Source: Pseudomonadaceae bacterium SI-3
Lineage (GTDB): Bacteria > Pseudomonadota > Gammaproteobacteria > Pseudomonadales > Pseudomonadaceae
Assembly: GCA_004010935.1 (NCBI GenBank)
Contig: CP026511.1
Span: 4,092,001-4,156,000, forward strand
Direction of reading: 5' to 3'
Length of the DNA: 64,000 nucleotides
Positions 18,519-31,076 of this stretch are shown in pieces. The stretch's first letter is position 1. Each line of letters opens with the position of its first letter. A program made the translations under genes and the position numbers. The notes below the pieces were generated by a model, which was not told where the DNA came from, did not search any database, and saw nothing but the letters and a program-made list of their open reading frames with translations.

Positions 18519-20768
18519 TTACTCGACCAGCAGCGCGTCCACTCGCTGGAAGCCGCGCGGCAGCTTGTTGCCCCGCCGCCCGCGCTCGCCCTTATAGTGT
18601 TCCAGGTCATCACTCTTCAGTGAAAGGGTACGTTTGCCAGCCTGCAAGACCAGCGTGCCCCCTTCCGGCAGCACAGCGAGATCTGTCAGATACTCCTCGC
18701 GGCTGGCGACCCGATCACCCGGAATACCGATGATCTTGTTGCCTTTGCCCTTGCCCAGCTGTGGCAGGTCTCGAACCGGAAATACCAGCAAACGCCCTTC
18801 GGTCGTGACGGCGGCCAGCCAATCCTGGTCGCGGCTTTTCAACGGCCGCGGCGCGACGACTCGCGCACCGGCCGGTAGCGACACCAGTGCCTTGCCTGCC
18901 TTGTTCTTAGCTTGCAGATCCTCACCTTTAACCACGAAACCATAGCCAGCATCCGACGCGATCACGTACAGCGACTCGTCATCCGGCAACAGGACGCATT
19001 CGAAACCGGCTCCGGGTGGCGGCGTCAGGCGGCCTGTCAACGGCTCGCCCTGGCCGCGCGCCGAGGGCAGCGAATGGGCCGGGAGCGAATAGCTGCGCCC
19101 GGTCGAGTCGATGAACACAGCGTACTGATTGGAACGGCCTGCTGCGGCGGCCTTGAAGCCATCACCCGCCTTGTACGACAGCCCGGTGGCGTCGATATCG
19201 TGCCCCTTGGCGCAGCGTGCCCAACCCTTCTCCGAGATCACCACGGTGACGGGCTCGGCGGGCAGCAGTTCATTTTCCGACAGCGCGCGGGCTTCGGCTC
19301 GCGCAACAATGGGCGAGCGACGGTCATCGCCGTAGGTCTCGGCGTCGGCGATCAGCTCCTTGCGCACCAGCTTTTTCAGCTTGGCTTCGCTGCCGAGCAG
19401 TGCCAGCAGCTTCTCGCGCTCCTTGGCCAACTCGTCCTGCTCGCCGCGGATCTTCATTTCCTCCAGCCTAGCCAACTGGCGCAGGCGGGTGTCGAGGATG
19501 TAGTCGGCCTGTAGCTCGGACAGTTCGAAGCGTGCCATCAAGACAGGCTTGGGCTGATCCTCGGTCCGGATGATGTGGATCACCTCGTCGAGGTTGAGAA
19601 AGGCGACCAGCAAACCTTCCAACAGATGCAAGCGCCGTTCGACCTTGTCCAGGCGGAACTGCAGGCGACGGCGCACGGTACCGATGCGATAGGTCAGCCA
19701 CTCGCTGAGCAGCACCTTGAGATTTTTCACCTGCGGTCGGCCATCGAGGCCGATGACGTTGGTGTTGACCCGGTAGCTGGATTCCAGCTCGGTGGTGGCG
19801 AACAAATGCTGCATCAGCTCGTCGGCATCGACCCGATTGGAGCGTGGGATGATGACGATCCGGCACGGGTTCTCGTGATCCGATTCATCGCGCAGGTCGG
19901 CCACCATCGGCAGTTTCTTCGCCTGCATCTGTGCGGCAATCTGCTCCAGAACCTTGGAGCCGGACACCTGATGCGGCAGCGAGGTGACCACGATATCGCC
20001 GTCCTCGACGCGATAAACCGCTCGCATGCGCACCGAACCGCGGCCGGTTTCGTAAATTTTCAACAGGTCAGCACGCGGCGTGATGATCTCCGCCTCGGTC
20101 GGGTAGTCCGGCCCCTGCACATGTTCGCAGAGCTCTTCGACAGTGGTCTTCGGATCATCCAGCAAACGCACGCAGGCGGTGGCCACTTCGCGCAGGTTGT
20201 GCGGCGGTACGTCCGTCGCCATGCCGACGGCAATTCCTGTGGTGCCATTGAGCAGCAGGTTGGGCAGACGCGCAGGCAAGGTTGCCGGCTCGTTTAGGGT
20301 GCCGTCGAAATTAGGCACCCACTCCACGGTCCCCTGCCCGAGCTCGGTCAGCAACACTTCGGAGTAGCGGGACAGCCGTGCTTCGGTGTAACGCATGGCG
20401 GCAAACGACTTGGGATCGTCCGGCGCGCCCCAGTTACCCTGACCGTCGACCAGCGTGTAGCGATAGCTGAACGGCTGGGCCATCAGCACCATCGCCTCAT
20501 AGCATGCAGAGTCACCGTGAGGGTGGAACTTGCCGAGCACGTCACCCACAGTACGCGCCGACTTCTTGTGCTTCGAATCGGCGTTCAGCCCCAGCTCGCT
20601 CATCGCATAGATGATGCGCCGCTGCACCGGCTTGAGTCCGTCACCGATATGAGGCAGTGCGCGATCCATGATCACGTACATCGAATAATTCAGGTAGGCC
20701 TGCTCGGTGAAGTCGGCAAGGGAGCGACGCTCCACGCCGTCCAGGCTCAGGTCGATAGTTTCACTCAT
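18519..20768 (-). CDS. parC: DNA topoisomerase IV subunit A
   Basis: A 749-residue ParC that separates replicated chromosomes with ParE. The active-site Tyr is Y127 in [12 protein letters not shown]. The quinolone-resistance region shows unmutated S87 and E91 (GDSACYE), so no ParC resistance change is visible. A coiled-coil arm and a C-terminal beta-pinwheel region follow. The ATG overlaps the stop of the retropepsin gene (ATGA), so translation is coupled. The run parE, phytase-like, retropepsin, parC forms one minus-strand operon. Confidence 0.98.
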   Translation of the reverse strand: MSETIDLSLDGVERRSLADFTEQAYLNYSMYVIMDRALPHIGDGLKPVQRRIIYAMSELGLNADSKHKKSARTVGDVLGKFHPHGDSACYEAMVLMAQPFSYRYTLVDGQGNWGAPDDPKSFAAMRYTEARLSRYSEVLLTELGQGTVEWVPNFDGTLNEPATLPARLPNLLLNGTTGIAVGMATDVPPHNLREVATACVRLLDDPKTTVEELCEHVQGPDYPTEAEIITPRADLLKIYETGRGSVRMRAVYRVEDGDIVVTSLPHQVSGSKVLEQIAAQMQAKKLPMVADLRDESDHENPCRIVIIPRSNRVDADELMQHLFATTELESSYRVNTNVIGLDGRPQVKNLKVLLSEWLTYRIGTVRRRLQFRLDKVERRLHLLEGLLVAFLNLDEVIHIIRTEDQPKPVLMARFELSELQADYILDTRLRQLARLEEMKIRGEQDELAKEREKLLALLGSEAKLKKLVRKELIADAETYGDDRRSPIVARAEARALSENELLPAEPVTVVISEKGWARCAKGHDIDATGLSYKAGDGFKAAAAGRSNQYAVFIDSTGRSYSLPAHSLPSARGQGEPLTGRLTPPPGAGFECVLLPDDESLYVIASDAGYGFVVKGEDLQAKNKAGKALVSLPAGARVVAPRPLKSRDQDWLAAVTTEGRLLVFPVRDLPQLGKGKGNKIIGIPGDRVASREEYLTDLAVLPEGGTLVLQAGKRTLSLKSDDLEHYKGERGRRGNKLPRGFQRVDALLVE

Positions 20769-21288
20769 GGTCGATCCGTGGCGTGTTGGCGCAGCACCAG
20801 GGTGCCGGCGCGCTGGGTGAATTCGAGTTGTTTCAGGGCGCTCATGCCGAGCAATATCTGCTCACCGCCAAAGCCGGGCGCCACGATGGCACGTACGTCG
20901 TGCAGCCGGATGTCGCCAAGGGCCAGGCTGTCCAGCACGGTGCGGTAACCGGTGGTCTGCCCATTGGCGGTCTGCAGCATCACCGGAGCACCGCGAGGCA
21001 GGCCGAGGCGGTCGCCCACTTTGGCGGGAACTGCAACATCGGTGGCGCCGGTATCCAATAGAAAGGTCACTGTCTCGCCATTGATTCGGCCATCGGCCAC
21101 AAAATGCCCCTGCGGGTTGCTATCCAGGTGTACCTCGATCTGTTCGCCTTGGATGACCGACACCGGCTCGCGATTGGGGTTGAAACGGCTCAGCTCCCAA
21201 TCAGAGAAAAACTGCGTGGCCAGAAACAGCCCCGCCCCCCACGCCAAGACCAGCATGATGCGCCCGGCGCGACGCCCGGCAGGCTGGC

Positions 21289-21307
<19 letters not shown>
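20765..21307 (-). CDS. retropepsin-like aspartic protease, membrane-anchored
   Basis: 180 residues. One N-terminal membrane segment ([17 protein letters not shown]) is followed by a periplasmic retropepsin-like domain with the catalytic D-T-G triplet in [13 protein letters not shown]. Further blocks are [15 protein letters not shown] and [13 protein letters not shown]. Bacterial clan AA proteases of this type (TIGR02281-like) act as homodimers; targets are generally unknown. Its stop overlaps the parC start, and it overlaps the preceding phytase-like gene by 19 bp, so it belongs to the parE-parC operon. Confidence 0.85.
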
Positions 21308-24170
<2,863 letters not shown>

Positions 24171-24788
24171 TTATAGATCGGAAAAATCGACGTCTGCAAA
24201 CAGCACCGGATCGAAGCCGGCAAACGCCAGCAAGGCAGGAAGCCGCTCGGAGAATCCCTGGAAACCGTGATCACCGCCGGCTTGGATGCGCACGGCACAG
24301 CCCCTATAGAAATCGGCCGCATGGCGGTAATCCAGCGTCTCGTCGCCTGTCTGCAACCAGACCTGATAGCGTTCGGCATCTTGCGGCGACGGCACTTCCA
24401 GCTCAGCTAGCGCCGTGACATGGTCTTCAGTCAGCTCCCAGACCTCACCGCTATAGAGGTTGGTCTGAGGCCCGAGGTAGCCATCGAAACGGCAATGAGG
24501 CGTCACGGCCGGATTGATCAGCAGGGCCTTCAGCCCGTAGCGTTCGGCGAGATGGGTTGCATAGTATCCGCCGAGGGAGCTGCCGACCAGCAGGGGCCGC
24601 CCCAACTCGGCGATAGCCTTCTCGAGCTGCGCAATCGCCTGACGGGGGTGATGATGCAGCGCCGGCACCTGCAGCGAGGCGGTCAGGCCCAGGCGACTCA
24701 GCGCCGCCGTCAACTGGCTGGCCTTTTGCGACAGCGGTGAACTGTTGAGGCCATGCATATAGAGAATGGTGGGCTGGTCGCGGGTCAT
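24171..24788 (-). CDS. yqiA: YqiA-type alpha/beta-hydrolase esterase
   Basis: 205 residues from ATG 24788. It is a small alpha/beta hydrolase with an oxyanion segment (YMHGLNSSP) and a nucleophile elbow (GSSLGGYYATHLA), the pattern of the UPF0227/YqiA family. The E. coli enzyme cleaves short acyl esters; the natural substrate is unclear. A TTG at 24809 would add seven residues but lacks a ribosome binding site. It sits between cpdA and parE, as in other pseudomonads and in E. coli (cpdA-yqiA-parE). Confidence 0.92.
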   Translation of the reverse strand: MTRDQPTILYMHGLNSSPLSQKASQLTAALSRLGLTASLQVPALHHHPRQAIAQLEKAIAELGRPLLVGSSLGGYYATHLAERYGLKALLINPAVTPHCRFDGYLGPQTNLYSGEVWELTEDHVTALAELEVPSPQDAERYQVWLQTGDETLDYRHAADFYRGCAVRIQAGGDHGFQGFSERLPALLAFAGFDPVLFADVDFSDL

Positions 24789-24931
24789 GCTGATTCGCTG
24801 GGCTGACAAAGGATGGGAAGGCTACTAGGCGAGGCGCGCAAGCTGCAAGCTGCCAGGGAAGCGGGAGGCCGCCCGGCAAACAAATGAGTCTGGTGTTAAG
24901 TCAGCGCCAAATGACTTAGGGCTTTGAACTA

Positions 24932-25747
24932 TCAATACCCTTTGACGCTGTAGTCGACTACGAAGTCGGTGCCGACCACTCGCGACACACCTGTCTCGAG
25001 CTTGCCGTCGGCATACAGCCGCAGCCAACGGTAGCCTGGTGCGAGTGTATCGACTTGGAAGTCCTCGCTGCCGGGCGTGAACTGCACCCCTGTCGACGGC
25101 GTGGCTAGCAAGCGAACACCACGACGCTCGCTATCGAATGCCTGGTGAATATGCCCCCAGAGCAACGCTTTGACGCAGCTGAAACGGTCCAGCACTTCGA
25201 ACAGCGCCTCACGGTTGTGCAATCCAATGCTGTCCATCCAGCGACTGCCAATCGAAACGGGGTGATGATGCAGGCAGACTAGGTGAGGCCGTTCCGGTGA
25301 CTGCTGCAGGGTTCGCTCCAGCAAGTCCAATTGATCCTCACGCAGCATGCCGAAGACCGCGCCCGGCACCAGCGTATCGAGCATGACGACCCGCCATGCA
25401 CCGATATCAAGCACAGGCATCATCATTTCGCTGCCACGGACGGCCTCTTGCATCGAGGTCAATTCATCATGGTTGCCCGGGCACCAGCGCACCGGCGCAT
25501 CGATACGCTCGGACAACTGGCGAAACCGCTTATAGGAGGCAAGTGAGCCGTCCTGAGAAAGATCACCTGTCGCCAACATCAGGTCGATACGAGGCTGCTC
25601 ATCGAGAACCAGATCGACGACACGCTGCAGACTCTCAGCCGTATCCATGCCCAACAGCTTGCCGCCTGATTCGGCGAACAGGTGGCTATCGGTCAGTTGT
25701 ACGAGCAATACCGAGTCGTTTTCAACAGTGAGCGGCGCAGCAGCCAA
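24932..25747 (-). CDS. cpdA: 3',5'-cyclic-AMP phosphodiesterase
   Basis: A 271-residue metallophosphoesterase that hydrolyses cAMP and thereby lowers Vfr/Crp activity. The metal-ligand motifs are complete: LTDSHLF, GDLSQDG, GNHDE, HHHPV and GHIHQAF. The TTG start at 25747 is chosen because AGGAG lies 8 bases upstream and the product then has the length expected for CpdA. Upstream ATGs (25774, 25825) would add non-conserved residues. It heads the cpdA-yqiA-parE group. Confidence 0.95.
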   Translation of the reverse strand: MAAAPLTVENDSVLLVQLTDSHLFAESGGKLLGMDTAESLQRVVDLVLDEQPRIDLMLATGDLSQDGSLASYKRFRQLSERIDAPVRWCPGNHDELTSMQEAVRGSEMMMPVLDIGAWRVVMLDTLVPGAVFGMLREDQLDLLERTLQQSPERPHLVCLHHHPVSIGSRWMDSIGLHNREALFEVLDRFSCVKALLWGHIHQAFDSERRGVRLLATPSTGVQFTPGSEDFQVDTLAPGYRWLRLYADGKLETGVSRVVGTDFVVDYSVKGY

Positions 25748-25901
25748 GACCCGTCTCCTTTGGCGAAATCGCATAAGAATTATGGTGGCTGGGAGTTGCA
25801 GGGGTAAACCGCGCGATGCGGGCATGCATCACAGAACCGCTTGGGAGCATCATCGATGCATAGCACAACGCCAGCATCCATTCAGACGCGCACTGCTTCG
25901 C

Positions 25902-26348
25902 TTAAAGCACAGACTCCAGCTCATGGCCACAGGCCAGGCAGTGGCCGAGCCATTCTCCAAGGAACAGATTGAGCTGATTCTTCTCGTCAGGCTGATGCAT
26001 CTGCGCGTTGGGATAGCTGTAAATGCCGCGGAAGCGCCGAGCATTCTCGGCGCCGATCACCTCGGCCATACGCGCATCGTGATAGACCCGCACGTCCATC
26101 TGCGGCACTGGTAACCAAGGTAGACAGTCTTGCTGACTGATGTGGACGGTAGTGGTGTAGGGGCAGCTCTCGGTCACTGTCAACACCAGCACGCCAAGCA
26201 GCCGGTCGCCCTGACTCATGGCGATCCGACGTGTATCCGGGTGGCTGCGCATCGCAGGCAGCAAGCGCATCAGACGCATGTAGTTCGCCTCGCAGGCAGC
26301 CTGCAACTCCAACAGATCGACGCGGTATCGCTCGCGGGTTCGCCTCAT
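25902..26348 (-). CDS. DUF1249 family protein
   Basis: 148 residues of unknown function. The sequence matches the DUF1249 (YqiB) family: YMRLMRLLP, LLVLTVTESCPYTTTV and MDVRVYHDARMAEV, plus a Cys/His pair near the C-terminus (LGHCLACGHELE). ATG 26348 is supported by GGAGG 7 bases upstream. It overlaps the stop of the nudF-type gene by 4 bp. The trio nudF-yqiB-cpdA is conserved from E. coli to Pseudomonas, suggesting linked regulation. Confidence 0.9.
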   Translation of the reverse strand: MRRTRERYRVDLLELQAACEANYMRLMRLLPAMRSHPDTRRIAMSQGDRLLGVLVLTVTESCPYTTTVHISQQDCLPWLPVPQMDVRVYHDARMAEVIGAENARRFRGIYSYPNAQMHQPDEKNQLNLFLGEWLGHCLACGHELESVL

Positions 26349-26962
26349 ATCCACGCCTCCCTGATCTCGCCGCGGTTCAAGGCCAGCCACTGCAGGGCAA
26401 TGATCGTAGCCGCGTTATCAATCCGGCCGTCGCGCAGCGCCTCCAATGCACTATCAAGAGACCACACAGCGGCACGGATATCTTCCCCCTCTTCTTCCAG
26501 CCCGAATACACCGCCCGCACCGACACTGCTGCAGCGGCCAACGTAGAGATGGATGCGCTCGGTGCTGCCCCCTGGGGACGGATAGTAAACAGACACCGGC
26601 CAAAGCTCGCCGAGCTCCAGGCCTGCTTCCTCGATCGACTCTCGGCGCGCCACCTCTTCAGGCTGCTCGTCTTTATCAATCAGGCCGGCAACCGTCTCCA
26701 CCAGCCAGGGGTTGTCTCCATGGGCCATGGCGCCGACACGAAATTGCTCGACCAGTACCACCTCGTCGCGTTGCGGATCGTAAGGCAGCACGCAGACTGC
26801 ATCGTGCCTCACGAACAGCTCGCGCTCGATCTCAGCGCCCATGCCGCCTCGAAACAGACGATGGCGAAGACGAAACCGGTCAAGATTGTAGAACCCACTG
26901 AAGCAGCGCTCGCGCTGGATGATCTCGACATCGTCGGCGCCGGCTTTGAAAATATCGTTCAT
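26345..26962 (-). CDS. nudF: ADP-ribose diphosphatase (Nudix hydrolase)
   Basis: A 205-residue Nudix enzyme. The Nudix box Gx5Ex7REUxEExGU is complete: GLIDKDE, seven residues, then RESIEEAGL. The preceding LVEQFRVGAM and following GGSTERIHLYVG are typical of NudF/TrgB-type ADP-ribose pyrophosphatases, which split ADP-ribose into AMP and ribose-5-phosphate. ATG 26962 fits the family N-terminus; the longer frame adds 19 non-conserved residues. It is the first gene of a run continuing into DUF1249 and cpdA. Confidence 0.93.
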   Translation of the reverse strand: MNDIFKAGADDVEIIQRERCFSGFYNLDRFRLRHRLFRGGMGAEIERELFVRHDAVCVLPYDPQRDEVVLVEQFRVGAMAHGDNPWLVETVAGLIDKDEQPEEVARRESIEEAGLELGELWPVSVYYPSPGGSTERIHLYVGRCSSVGAGGVFGLEEEGEDIRAAVWSLDSALEALRDGRIDNAATIIALQWLALNRGEIREAWI

Positions 26963-27190
26963 GAACAACTCACATATCGGTTTATTCAAGCACCTACCGG
27001 TACCAGAAAAAGGCTGCAACCGTCACAGCGTGAGCGGTCTCTCTGCTGCCATCGTAGCGCGCCATTTGCTCAGACGCAGCCCTTAGCAGACCATTCGCAC
27101 GCCGGAAGATGCCCAGCTGGCAATTCTCGAACTTCGCTCTGCTTACGCACTCGAACCCGCACTGAAACCGCCGCAGGAGCCAACCCATTG

Positions 27191-27916
27191 ATGCCAATCC
27201 GCAATGCCATCGCGTTAATAGCATTCAGCCTGCTCATTGGAGGTTGCCAACACTTCGGTGGAGAACCGCCTGTGGAGGCTCGACAGACTCTCAGCGAGCA
27301 ACGTCCAGCCGGCTGTCCTGCACAAGACGATAGCTGCCCATTGGTGAACATAGATACTCAGCAGTTTGAAAACGAGCCCGCACTGAACGCGCTGATCGAC
27401 CAGCGGTTGCGCGAGATGACGGTAAACAGCCCGGATGCAGAAGTCCCGGCGTCGCTCGAGGGTTATCAACAGGCCTTCCTGCGAGACGCGGAACCAGGCT
27501 GGAGCAGCTATCTTCAAGCCAAGCTGCGCGAACAACATGCGCCGCTATTGGTGGTAGAGCTGTCGAGCTATATCCACACTGGCGGCGCTCACGGAATGCC
27601 CGGACGCGGCTTCATCAACTTCGACCGATCGCAGGACCGTGAGCTGGAGCTCGCCGATGTACTGCTGCCGGGCAAGGAAGGCGCCTTCTGGCGCGTTGCC
27701 GCGAAGGCGCATCAGCAATGGCTACTGGCCAACGAGCACGATGCCGCTTTCAGCCGTCAATGGCCGTTTCAGCAGACATCAAACATCGCGTTCCTGCGCG
27801 ACAAGGTCTTGCTCAAATACGACGTTTACAGCATCGCACCGTATTCGAGCGGCCATCCTGAACTGGAGATTCCACACGAGGTACTCACCGGCATAATACA
27901 ACCAGAATACCTTTAA
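27191..27916 (+). CDS. RsiV-like (DUF3298/DUF4163) lipoprotein
   Basis: 241 residues. A signal peptide ends in the lipobox LLIGGC. The mature part has a DUF4163-like stretch and a DUF3298-like segment (SYIHTGGAHGMPGRGFINFD), resembling the extracytoplasmic half of RsiV. No anti-sigma domain is present, so it is not an anti-sigma factor in this form. AGGAG lies 12 bases before the ATG, or 8 before a TTG at 27188 that would add one residue. It marks the left boundary of the accessory block: conserved genes end here. Confidence 0.82.
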   Translation: MPIRNAIALIAFSLLIGGCQHFGGEPPVEARQTLSEQRPAGCPAQDDSCPLVNIDTQQFENEPALNALIDQRLREMTVNSPDAEVPASLEGYQQAFLRDAEPGWSSYLQAKLREQHAPLLVVELSSYIHTGGAHGMPGRGFINFDRSQDRELELADVLLPGKEGAFWRVAAKAHQQWLLANEHDAAFSRQWPFQQTSNIAFLRDKVLLKYDVYSIAPYSSGHPELEIPHEVLTGIIQPEYL

Positions 27917-28009
27917 GGTCCGGCGCACTTCCGACCCGACTTGCAGCACAACGTTAGCGATGGTTGCGCCTGCAGGTCTATCAGATCCGCGAACTATCGG
28001 GAACGGCGC

Positions 28010-30004
28010 CTAAATGAGCGGCTTGCCTTCCCGTTGCCGATAAACCCAGTCGACAATCTCGTCACGTGGCAAATAGCCGTCCACGGTAGCGCGCATCACC
28101 AACCGGACCTGCTCGAAGTCATCGCGTTGTAAGCCGTGAATAAGCCTATCGAGCACATCGCAGAACTGGCCCCAAGGCAGGCAAGCTTCGTTGGCAGTCA
28201 GAATCATCGGATGCTGTGTCGGGGTGACATTATTGCCAATCAGCAATTCTTCATAGAGCTTCTCGCCCGGCCGCAGACCAGTGAACTGTATGGCGATGTC
28301 GCCTGCTGGATTCCTCTCAGTGCGAACGGAAAGCCCAGAGAGATGGATCATTTTCTCAGCAAGCTCAGCAATTTTTATGGGAGCCCCCATGTCCAGGACA
28401 AACACATCCCCGCCCAGCCCCATAGACCCTGCTTGCAAAACGAGCTGCGCGGCTTCTGGGATTGTCATGAAGTAGCGAGTGATCTGCGGATGCGTGACCG
28501 TTACGGGCCCGCCACGGCGGATCTGCTCCCGAAAAAGCGGTATTACCGAACCGGAAGAACCCAGCACATTTCCAAACCTGACCATCGTAAAACGGGTCCG
28601 GTTGACCTGATTGACGCCGGTCGGCTGCCCATACAACACCGGAGCTGCTTCCTGACTGAGCGCCTGTAAGGCCATTTCGGCAAGACGCTTGGTGCTGCCC
28701 ATGATGTTAGTCGGGCGCACCGCTTTATCGGTCGAGATCAGCACGAAATGTGACACGCCAGCCTGGATAGCCGCCTGCGCGCAATGCAGCGTCCCCATCA
28801 CGTTGTTCAAAACGCCTTCGGCAATGTTGTGTTCCACCATCGGTACATGCTTGTAGGCCGCAGCATGGTAAACGGTATCCACATTCCAGGTCCGCATGAC
28901 GTCTAGCAACCGATGCGGATTCCCAACCGAGCCCAGGATGGGTATCAGATCAAGCCGAAGCGCTTGCTCACTCACCTGCTGTGCCAATTCACGGTGGATG
29001 GCGTAAAGGCTGTATTCGCTGTGATCTAGCAGAATCAGTGTCGCTGGTGCTAGCTGCACGATCTGCCGGCTTAGTTCAGAGCCAATCGAGCCGCCGGCGC
29101 CAGTCACCAGTACCACCTTCCCCTGAATGCATCGCGCCAAAAGATCTTCATCGGGAGCCACACTGTCACGCCCCAACAGATCAGCGATATCCACTTCCTG
29201 CAGATCCTCGACCTTGACTCGGCCACTGGCTAGATCCATAAAGCCGGGCACCGACCTAACATGCAGCGGATGGGGTTCCAGGTCGGCCAGAACCTCGCGC
29301 CGCCGCGCCCGAGTCGCGGAGGGAATAGCCAGCAGTATTTCACTGGCGCCAGTATCGGAAATCATTTGAGCAATATGCTTGGGCTTGTAAACCTTGAGGC
29401 CGGCAATTACCCGATTGGTAATATCAGCATCGTCGTCGATAAAGGCGACAGGTCGCATCGCACGCCCCATCCGCAGCGCTGCAGCCAGTTGATTACCCGC
29501 CGCACCCGCACCATAGATGGCCACGCGGGGCAAGCCATCATCGCGACTGAATGGAGCAACCAGCATCCCTCGATACCAATCGCCCAATACATATTGACGC
29601 AACAGCAGGCGCAGACCGCCGAGCAACATCAGGCTGATCCACCAGTAGTTGAACACCAGCGACCGTGGCACCAGTGCCGGCGCATCGCGGTACCAGTAGA
29701 TTGCCAGAGCCAACAGCAACGAAGAGAGCGTGACTGCCCTAGCGATAGTCATCAGCGCATCGTTGCCCAGATAACGCATGACAGCGCGGTACATCCCTAT
29801 GCGGATAAACAGCGGGATCGCCAGCACCGGCGCGAGAGCAAACAACCAGGCGTGGCCACCGAACGGATCCACTTCCTCGAAAGACCCCAGGCGCACTACG
29901 AAAGCCAGCCACAATGACACCCAAACGAGGATAACGTCAGCGAAGACCTGTAATAGGCGCTTGTAGCGTCTCGGCAGCCTTAGTAGATAGTCACGCAGCA
30001 TCAA
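28010..30004 (-). CDS. wbpM: WbpM-type nucleotide-sugar 4,6-dehydratase
   Basis: 664 residues. The N-terminus carries four membrane segments (~15-140), then a Rossmann-like domain (~150-260) and a C-terminal SDR domain beginning at VLVTGAGGSIGSELSRQ. The usual catalytic Tyr of YxxxK is Met here (NIMGSTK), the hallmark of the WbpM branch, whose members make UDP-4-keto-6-deoxy-GlcNAc for O-antigen initiation sugars (QuiNAc/FucNAc). Length is normal. It is the last gene of a minus-strand run with the WbpL-type transferase and the epimerase. The product feeds the first sugar of the O-polysaccharide. Confidence 0.95.
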   Translation of the reverse strand: MMLRDYLLRLPRRYKRLLQVFADVILVWVSLWLAFVVRLGSFEEVDPFGGHAWLFALAPVLAIPLFIRIGMYRAVMRYLGNDALMTIARAVTLSSLLLALAIYWYRDAPALVPRSLVFNYWWISLMLLGGLRLLLRQYVLGDWYRGMLVAPFSRDDGLPRVAIYGAGAAGNQLAAALRMGRAMRPVAFIDDDADITNRVIAGLKVYKPKHIAQMISDTGASEILLAIPSATRARRREVLADLEPHPLHVRSVPGFMDLASGRVKVEDLQEVDIADLLGRDSVAPDEDLLARCIQGKVVLVTGAGGSIGSELSRQIVQLAPATLILLDHSEYSLYAIHRELAQQVSEQALRLDLIPILGSVGNPHRLLDVMRTWNVDTVYHAAAYKHVPMVEHNIAEGVLNNVMGTLHCAQAAIQAGVSHFVLISTDKAVRPTNIMGSTKRLAEMALQALSQEAAPVLYGQPTGVNQVNRTRFTMVRFGNVLGSSGSVIPLFREQIRRGGPVTVTHPQITRYFMTIPEAAQLVLQAGSMGLGGDVFVLDMGAPIKIAELAEKMIHLSGLSVRTERNPAGDIAIQFTGLRPGEKLYEELLIGNNVTPTQHPMILTANEACLPWGQFCDVLDRLIHGLQRDDFEQVRLVMRATVDGYLPRDEIVDWVYRQREGKPLI

Positions 30005-30053
30005 AGAACCTGCCTAATTGCAATTCGTAGGAGCAGGCGATGCCCCACCAATA

Positions 30054-31076
30054 TCACTCCGCAGAACCCGCACGAAGCCAAACGCAAAGTCCAACCAATG
30101 GCGAATAGGCAATGACTAACGCCACGGTCCCATCGACTAAGCCGGCAGCTACGCCAATGGCCCAGGGCAGAAGCCAACCCAGTGTGATAACCGCCACCGC
30201 GAAGGTTACCAAAACGTGTCCGCTCACCCGCCGAGCGGCAGACTGATACGCATGACTGCGATGCGCCTGATAGACCGGCTCGCCACGCAGCAGACGGTGT
30301 AACAGCGTGAAAGTTGCATCGACAATGAACACCCCCAGTAAAATCAGCCAGCTCCACAGCAATTGTGGCGCTACCCAGGCGGCGTTCAGCGCGAGAATCG
30401 CAACAATGATGCCCAAGAAGCCACTTCCCGCATCGCCCATGAAAATCCGAGCGCGAGGAAAATTCCAGCAGCCGAAACCGGCTACCGCCGCGATCAACAA
30501 CCATTCAACCTGGCCCAATGCACTCGGGGCTCTATCGGGCATAGCCACGGCATAACAAAGCAAAGCGCCAAGACAGGCGCATATCGCTTCGATACTGGCG
30601 ATACCGTCAATGCCATCCATGAAGTTATAGAGATTTAGCATCCACACTAGAAACAGCAGCGCCAGCAGGTGCCCCATCCAACCGAGATCCAGCGTTGCAC
30701 CGAAGACGGTTAGCGAAGGCAACCCGCCCAGCCAGAACAACGCCCAGCCCGAAGCCAGAAAATGCCCCAGCAACCGCCAACGAGCAGCGATATGCCCGTG
30801 GTCATCGGCGAAGCCAAGCGCTGCGACGCCCAGCCCCGCCCCAACAACGGCCCAGATCAGCGATTCGCTGGCTAGCCCTGCAAACGGCAGCGCGGACAAT
30901 CCAACGGCAACTACCGCAACGATCGCCACGCCGCCGCCCCGTGGGGTGGGCACCGAATGGGAACTGCGTGCGTTGGGCACGTCGATCAGACTTCGGCGCA
31001 GCGCATAACTCCGCAACCCAGCGGTGAGCACAAAGGACGCGACGAATGCCAGCGGCAATATCCACCAGGGCATCAC
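30054..31076 (-). CDS. wbpL: WbpL-type undecaprenyl-phosphate sugar-1-phosphate transferase
   Basis: A 340-residue polytopic protein of the MraY/WecA superfamily with about ten hydrophobic segments. Diagnostic blocks are FADDHGHIAARWRL (acidic Mg-binding), NLYNFMDGIDGIAS and MGDAGSGFLG. WbpL-type enzymes transfer a HexNAc-1-phosphate to undecaprenyl phosphate on the cytoplasmic face to start O-antigen assembly. The start overlaps the epimerase stop by 4 bp, so the two are translationally coupled. The donor is probably the sugar made by WbpM and the neighbouring epimerase. Confidence 0.92.
   Translation of the reverse strand: MMPWWILPLAFVASFVLTAGLRSYALRRSLIDVPNARSSHSVPTPRGGGVAIVAVVAVGLSALPFAGLASESLIWAVVGAGLGVAALGFADDHGHIAARWRLLGHFLASGWALFWLGGLPSLTVFGATLDLGWMGHLLALLFLVWMLNLYNFMDGIDGIASIEAICACLGALLCYAVAMPDRAPSALGQVEWLLIAAVAGFGCWNFPRARIFMGDAGSGFLGIIVAILALNAAWVAPQLLWSWLILLGVFIVDATFTLLHRLLRGEPVYQAHRSHAYQSAARRVSGHVLVTFAVAVITLGWLLPWAIGVAAGLVDGTVALVIAYSPLVGLCVWLRAGSAE

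Noticed and set aside
26231..27190. Upstream extension of the RsiV-like lipoprotein ORF
   Set aside because: The open frame runs antisense through the nudF and DUF1249 genes. A signal peptide and ribosome binding site place the real start at 27191 (or 27188).
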